Shown here: piece after piece, positions 60,943-64,000 of the stretch
Layout of the letters: every line of letters starts with the position of its first letter
How positions within the stretch are numbered: position 1 is the stretch's first letter
Source of the DNA: Paraburkholderia ginsengisoli NBRC 100965
Lineage (GTDB): Bacteria > Pseudomonadota > Gammaproteobacteria > Burkholderiales > Burkholderiaceae
Direction: 5' to 3'
Length of the DNA: 64,000 bases
Assembly: GCF_000739735.1 (NCBI RefSeq)
Contig: NZ_BBJF01000004.1
Coordinates: 992,001 to 1,056,000 of the forward strand
Notes under the pieces: generated by a model
Database searches by the model: none
What the model was told of the DNA's origin: nothing
Seen by the model: only the letters and a program-made list of their open reading frames with translations
Position numbers and translations under genes: made by a program

Positions 60943-61414
60943 CGGGATTTTTTTGCAAAAAAGACGCAGCGAGGAACAGGCGGGGACGCTGCGCCGGATA
61001 GCCGGCGCCATGTCCTGCGGCCAGAAGCGCACGATTCTACGACGCGCCGCCGGAGTCTGCCGCCATTCGCGCACGCTCTCCAGCACGCGCGGCCGCGCCG
61101 GACGGTTTGGCACGCATATTGCGACGGCTCACCTCACGCTCTATGTGTCGTGCCGCACGGATGCGCGTCATACAAGAGTCGATTGTGCGCATGATGGGCC
61201 TCCGTGCGACCGGCGCGCGATTCACCCTCTCGCTCACGGCCAATCGGTGCTAGAACTAGCTGACGGGCCTCGCGTCGACGGAGCGCCTGGCAGCCCGAAA
61301 CATCAACGCGGAACAAGTGACCCAAACATCCGGGCATATAACTGAGCAACCAACTTGCATGAGACCGGAGCACGGCGTTAGAGCGCCCCGCTCCCGTCGA
61401 CCAAGGAGACAGAC
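60943..61414. other. divergent gene-free region upstream of glgC
   Basis: No gene in either strand that looks real. A T-run/A-run palindrome TTTTTTGCAAAAAA lies at 60949-60962, just before the hydrolase start. A good AAGGAG for glgC lies at 61403-61408. No operator is recognisable. Confidence 0.5.
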
Positions 61415-62686
61415 ATGGACACCCCGGCACGGCTGAACGACATCCAGCGCAGCACTCTCGCGATCGTCCTCGCGGGCGGGCGCGGCACGCGGCTTGGGCC
61501 GCTCACCAACAAGCGCGTGAAACCGGCGGTGCACTTCGGCGGCAAATACCGCATCATCGACTTCGCGCTCTCCAACTGTCTGAACTCCGGCATCCGCCGC
61601 ATCGCCGTGGTTACGCAGTACAAGGCGCATTCGCTGTTGCGCCACCTGCAACGCGGCTGGAGTTTCCTGCGCGGCGAGTTCGGCGAGTTCATCGACCTTT
61701 GGCCGGCGCAACAGCGCGTGGAAGGCGCGCACTGGTATCGCGGCACCGCGGACGCGGTGTTCCAGAACCTCGACATCATCCGCTCGATCCGGCCGAAATA
61801 CGTGGTGGTGCTGGCGGGCGATCATATCTACAAGATGGACTACACGCGCATGATCGCCGACCACGCGGAAAGCGGCGCGGATTGCACGGTTGGCTGCATC
61901 GAAGTGCCGCGCATGGAGGCCGTCGCGTTTGGCGTGATGGCGGTGGATGAAAACCGCCGCGTGACCGGCTTCGTGGAAAAGCCCGCCGATCCGCCTTCGA
62001 TTCCGGGCCGCCCGGATACGGCGCTCGCCAGCATGGGCATCTACGTGTTCAGTGCCGACTACCTGTATGCGCTGCTCGAAGAGAACATCTCCAGCATCGA
62101 TACCGATCACGACTTCGGCAAGGACATCCTGCCGCGCGTGGTCACGCAAGGCACGGCGATCGCGCATCCGTTCAGCATGTCGTGCGTGTCGTCGGACCCG
62201 AACGTGGAGCCGTACTGGCGCGACGTCGGCACCATCGACGCGTACTGGGCCGCCAATCTCGACCTCGCGTCGACCATCCCGACGCTCGATCTGTACGATC
62301 GCAACTGGCCGATCTGGACGTATCAGGAACAGCTGCCGCCCGCGAAGTTCGTGCGCGACATGAAGGGGTTGCAAGGCTCGGGCAATAACCTGATCGTGTG
62401 CGGCGGCTGCGTGATCTCGGGCTCGCAGATATCGCGCTCCGTGCTGTCGTCGAACGTGAAGGTGAGTTCTTTCTGTAATATTAATGAGGCAGTCTTGTTG
62501 CCGCAGGTCACGGTCGGCGCGAGTTGCCGTTTGCAGAAGGTGGTGATCGACCGCGGCTGTGCGATACCTGAGGGCACGGTGATCGGCGAAGATCCGGTGG
62601 CGGACGCCGAGCGCTTCTATCGCACCGACGACGGCGTCGTGCTGGTCACGCCCGAAGCACTGCGGCAGAAGCTGACGCTCAAATGA
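61415..62686 (+). CDS. glgC: glucose-1-phosphate adenylyltransferase
   Basis: A 423-residue protein, ATG 61415 with AAGGAG upstream. The nucleotidyltransferase signature [36 protein letters not shown] is near the N-terminus. Further GlgC segments are [29 protein letters not shown] and [17 protein letters not shown]. It makes ADP-glucose, the first step of glycogen synthesis. glgA follows after 99 bp, so they are probably one operon. Confidence 0.96.
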   Translation: MDTPARLNDIQRSTLAIVLAGGRGTRLGPLTNKRVKPAVHFGGKYRIIDFALSNCLNSGIRRIAVVTQYKAHSLLRHLQRGWSFLRGEFGEFIDLWPAQQRVEGAHWYRGTADAVFQNLDIIRSIRPKYVVVLAGDHIYKMDYTRMIADHAESGADCTVGCIEVPRMEAVAFGVMAVDENRRVTGFVEKPADPPSIPGRPDTALASMGIYVFSADYLYALLEENISSIDTDHDFGKDILPRVVTQGTAIAHPFSMSCVSSDPNVEPYWRDVGTIDAYWAANLDLASTIPTLDLYDRNWPIWTYQEQLPPAKFVRDMKGLQGSGNNLIVCGGCVISGSQISRSVLSSNVKVSSFCNINEAVLLPQVTVGASCRLQKVVIDRGCAIPEGTVIGEDPVADAERFYRTDDGVVLVTPEALRQKLTLK

Positions 62687-62785
62687 TGCGGCACACGGCG
62701 CGCTGCGTGCGGCGAACGCGGCGCGACCCGGCGTCGGCATGACCTGGCGGAACCCCAACCCTCACTCAGGAACGAGACCCGGCCT

Positions 62786-64000
62786 ATGACGATTCGCGCG
62801 CTGCACGTCGCAAGCGAGCTGTATCCCCTCCTCAAAACGGGCGGTCTCGCCGACGTCGCGGGCGCGCTGCCGCCTGCGCTGATCGAGCGCGGCGCCGACG
62901 TGCGCGTGCTGCTGCCCGGCTTTCCGGCCGTGCTCGCGGGTCTCGCCGACCTGCATCCGGTCGCGCAACTGGGGCGCCGTTTCGACACACCGAAGGTGAC
63001 GCTCGAACGGGGCACGTTGCCGTCCAACGGTCTGATCGTCTACGTGATCCGCGCCGATACGCTCTACGACCGCCCCGGCAACCCATATCTGAACGACGAG
63101 CACGTACCCTACGGCGACAACGCGCAACGTTTCGCGCTGCTCGGCTGGGTCGCCGCGCAACTGGCGCAGCAACTCGACCCGGCGTGGTCGCCGCAGATCG
63201 TCCACGCGCACGACTGGCACGCGGGTCTCGCGCCCGCCTACCTGAAGGCGGCCGAGCGCCAGCACGGCCGCTCGTTCGCGCGCAGCGTGTTCACGGTGCA
63301 CAACCTCGCGTATCAGGGCGTGTTCCCCGCGCATCAGTTCGGCCAGCTCGCGCTGCCGGACGATTTCTTCAGCATGTACGGCATCGAGTTCTACGGGCAG
63401 TTGTCGTTCCTGAAGGCCGGGCTCTACTACAGCGACCGCATCACGACCGTCAGCCCGACCTATGCCCGCGAAATCCAGACGCTCGCCCAGGGCGGCGGGC
63501 TCGACGCGTTGCTGCGCCATCGCTCGCACGATCTGAGCGGCATCCTCAACGGCGTCGATTACGCGGTGTGGAATCCCGCCAGCGACACGCTGCTCGACAC
63601 GCATTACAGCGCCACGCGCCTCGCCGGCAAAATCGCCTGCAAGGAGGCGCTGCAAAAGCGCTTCGGCCTGGCGCAGAAAAACGACGCGCTGCTGTTCGGC
63701 GTGGTGAGCCGTCTGACCGAACAGAAGGGCCTCGATCTGCTGCTGGGCGCGGTGCCCGAGATCGTCAAACGCGGCGGGCAGCTGGTCGTGTTCGGCACCG
63801 GCGACCCGGCGCTGGAGAACGGCCTGAAACGCGTCGCGCAGACGCATCCGGAGTCGGTCGCGGTGGAGCTCGGCTTCGACGAAACGCTCGCGCATACGAT
63901 CGTCGCGGGTAGCGACGTGATCGCGGTGCCGTCGCGTTTCGAGCCGTGCGGGCTGACGCAGCTGTATGCGCTCGCGTATGGCTCGCTGCCGCTCGTGCAC
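62786..64000 (+). CDS. glgA: glycogen synthase (partial, runs off the right edge)
   Basis: A 405-codon open frame from ATG 62786 to the window edge with no stop. It begins IRALHVASELYPLLKTGGLADVAGALPPAL, with the ADP-glucose-binding KTGGLADV motif of GT5 glycogen synthases. HAHDWHAGLAP, TVHNLAYQGVFP and FEPCGLTQLYALAYGSLP are also present. It transfers glucose from ADP-glucose to the growing alpha-1,4 chain. The full length is expected to be about 480-530 residues, so some 75-120 lie outside. It pairs with glgC. Confidence 0.96.
   Translation, partial: MTIRALHVASELYPLLKTGGLADVAGALPPALIERGADVRVLLPGFPAVLAGLADLHPVAQLGRRFDTPKVTLERGTLPSNGLIVYVIRADTLYDRPGNPYLNDEHVPYGDNAQRFALLGWVAAQLAQQLDPAWSPQIVHAHDWHAGLAPAYLKAAERQHGRSFARSVFTVHNLAYQGVFPAHQFGQLALPDDFFSMYGIEFYGQLSFLKAGLYYSDRITTVSPTYAREIQTLAQGGGLDALLRHRSHDLSGILNGVDYAVWNPASDTLLDTHYSATRLAGKIACKEALQKRFGLAQKNDALLFGVVSRLTEQKGLDLLLGAVPEIVKRGGQLVVFGTGDPALENGLKRVAQTHPESVAVELGFDETLAHTIVAGSDVIAVPSRFEPCGLTQLYALAYGSLPLVH

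Noticed and set aside
1-64000. tRNA, rRNA, IS elements, prophage or CRISPR arrays
   Set aside because: I looked for cloverleaf ends, transposase motifs, terminal inverted repeats and spaced direct repeats and saw none.

Overview
The window looks like chromosomal DNA of a Paraburkholderia/Burkholderia-type betaproteobacterium. This is inferred from the high GC content, strong GC3 codon bias, many long antisense shadow frames, and the gene families present (AST arginine catabolism, MdtABC, YccS-like FUSC protein, CHASE3 kinase, paired thiol dioxygenases). I see no rRNA, tRNA, insertion sequence, prophage or CRISPR array. Genes run off both edges: recC on the left and glgA on the right.

Layout. 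1-13.5 kb: recC (partial), a YccS-like FUSC membrane protein, a small membrane protein, an Lrp-type regulator divergent from a thiol dioxygenase, a large MscS-type channel, an Rrf2 regulator with an NAD(P)-binding partner and two matching operators, a lipoprotein, a DJ-1/PfpI protein and a small membrane protein. 13.5-19 kb: an orphan CHASE3 histidine kinase, an ammonium transporter behind a sigma54 promoter and NtrC-like site, crcB behind a fluoride riboswitch, an unexplained leftward transcription unit with tandem terminators, and an IclR regulator. 19-27 kb: mdtABC, an RND exporter operon. 27-28.2 kb: a membrane protein and an exported peroxiredoxin. 28.4-35.1 kb: four cyclic-di-GMP/HDOD signalling proteins. 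35.3-36.1 kb: acetoacetate decarboxylase.

36.2-47.9 kb is one leftward arginine/ornithine block. It holds the uptake permeases and ATPase (hisQ, hisM, hisP), an AraC-type ArgR-like regulator, the complete succinyltransferase pathway (astC, two astA subunits, astD, astB, astE), and the periplasmic binding protein at the far end. A patatin-like phospholipase and a BamE-like lipoprotein follow.

50.6-59.7 kb is an organosulfur region. It contains an SfnB-like acyl-CoA dehydrogenase family enzyme and an SsuA-like binding protein divergent from a LysR regulator, a four-domain rhodanese translationally coupled to a second thiol dioxygenase, an SsuD-like monooxygenase, a class II aldolase interrupted by an in-frame amber codon, and a second luciferase-like monooxygenase. 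The window ends with an exported alpha/beta hydrolase and the glycogen genes glgC and glgA.

The most interesting points are the orphan leftward transcript at about 17.5-17.75 kb, the twin Rrf2 operators, the organosulfur locus with its tetra-rhodanese and amber-interrupted aldolase, and the EAL/HDOD signalling cluster. All functions are read from sequence motifs and family knowledge; no database search was run.
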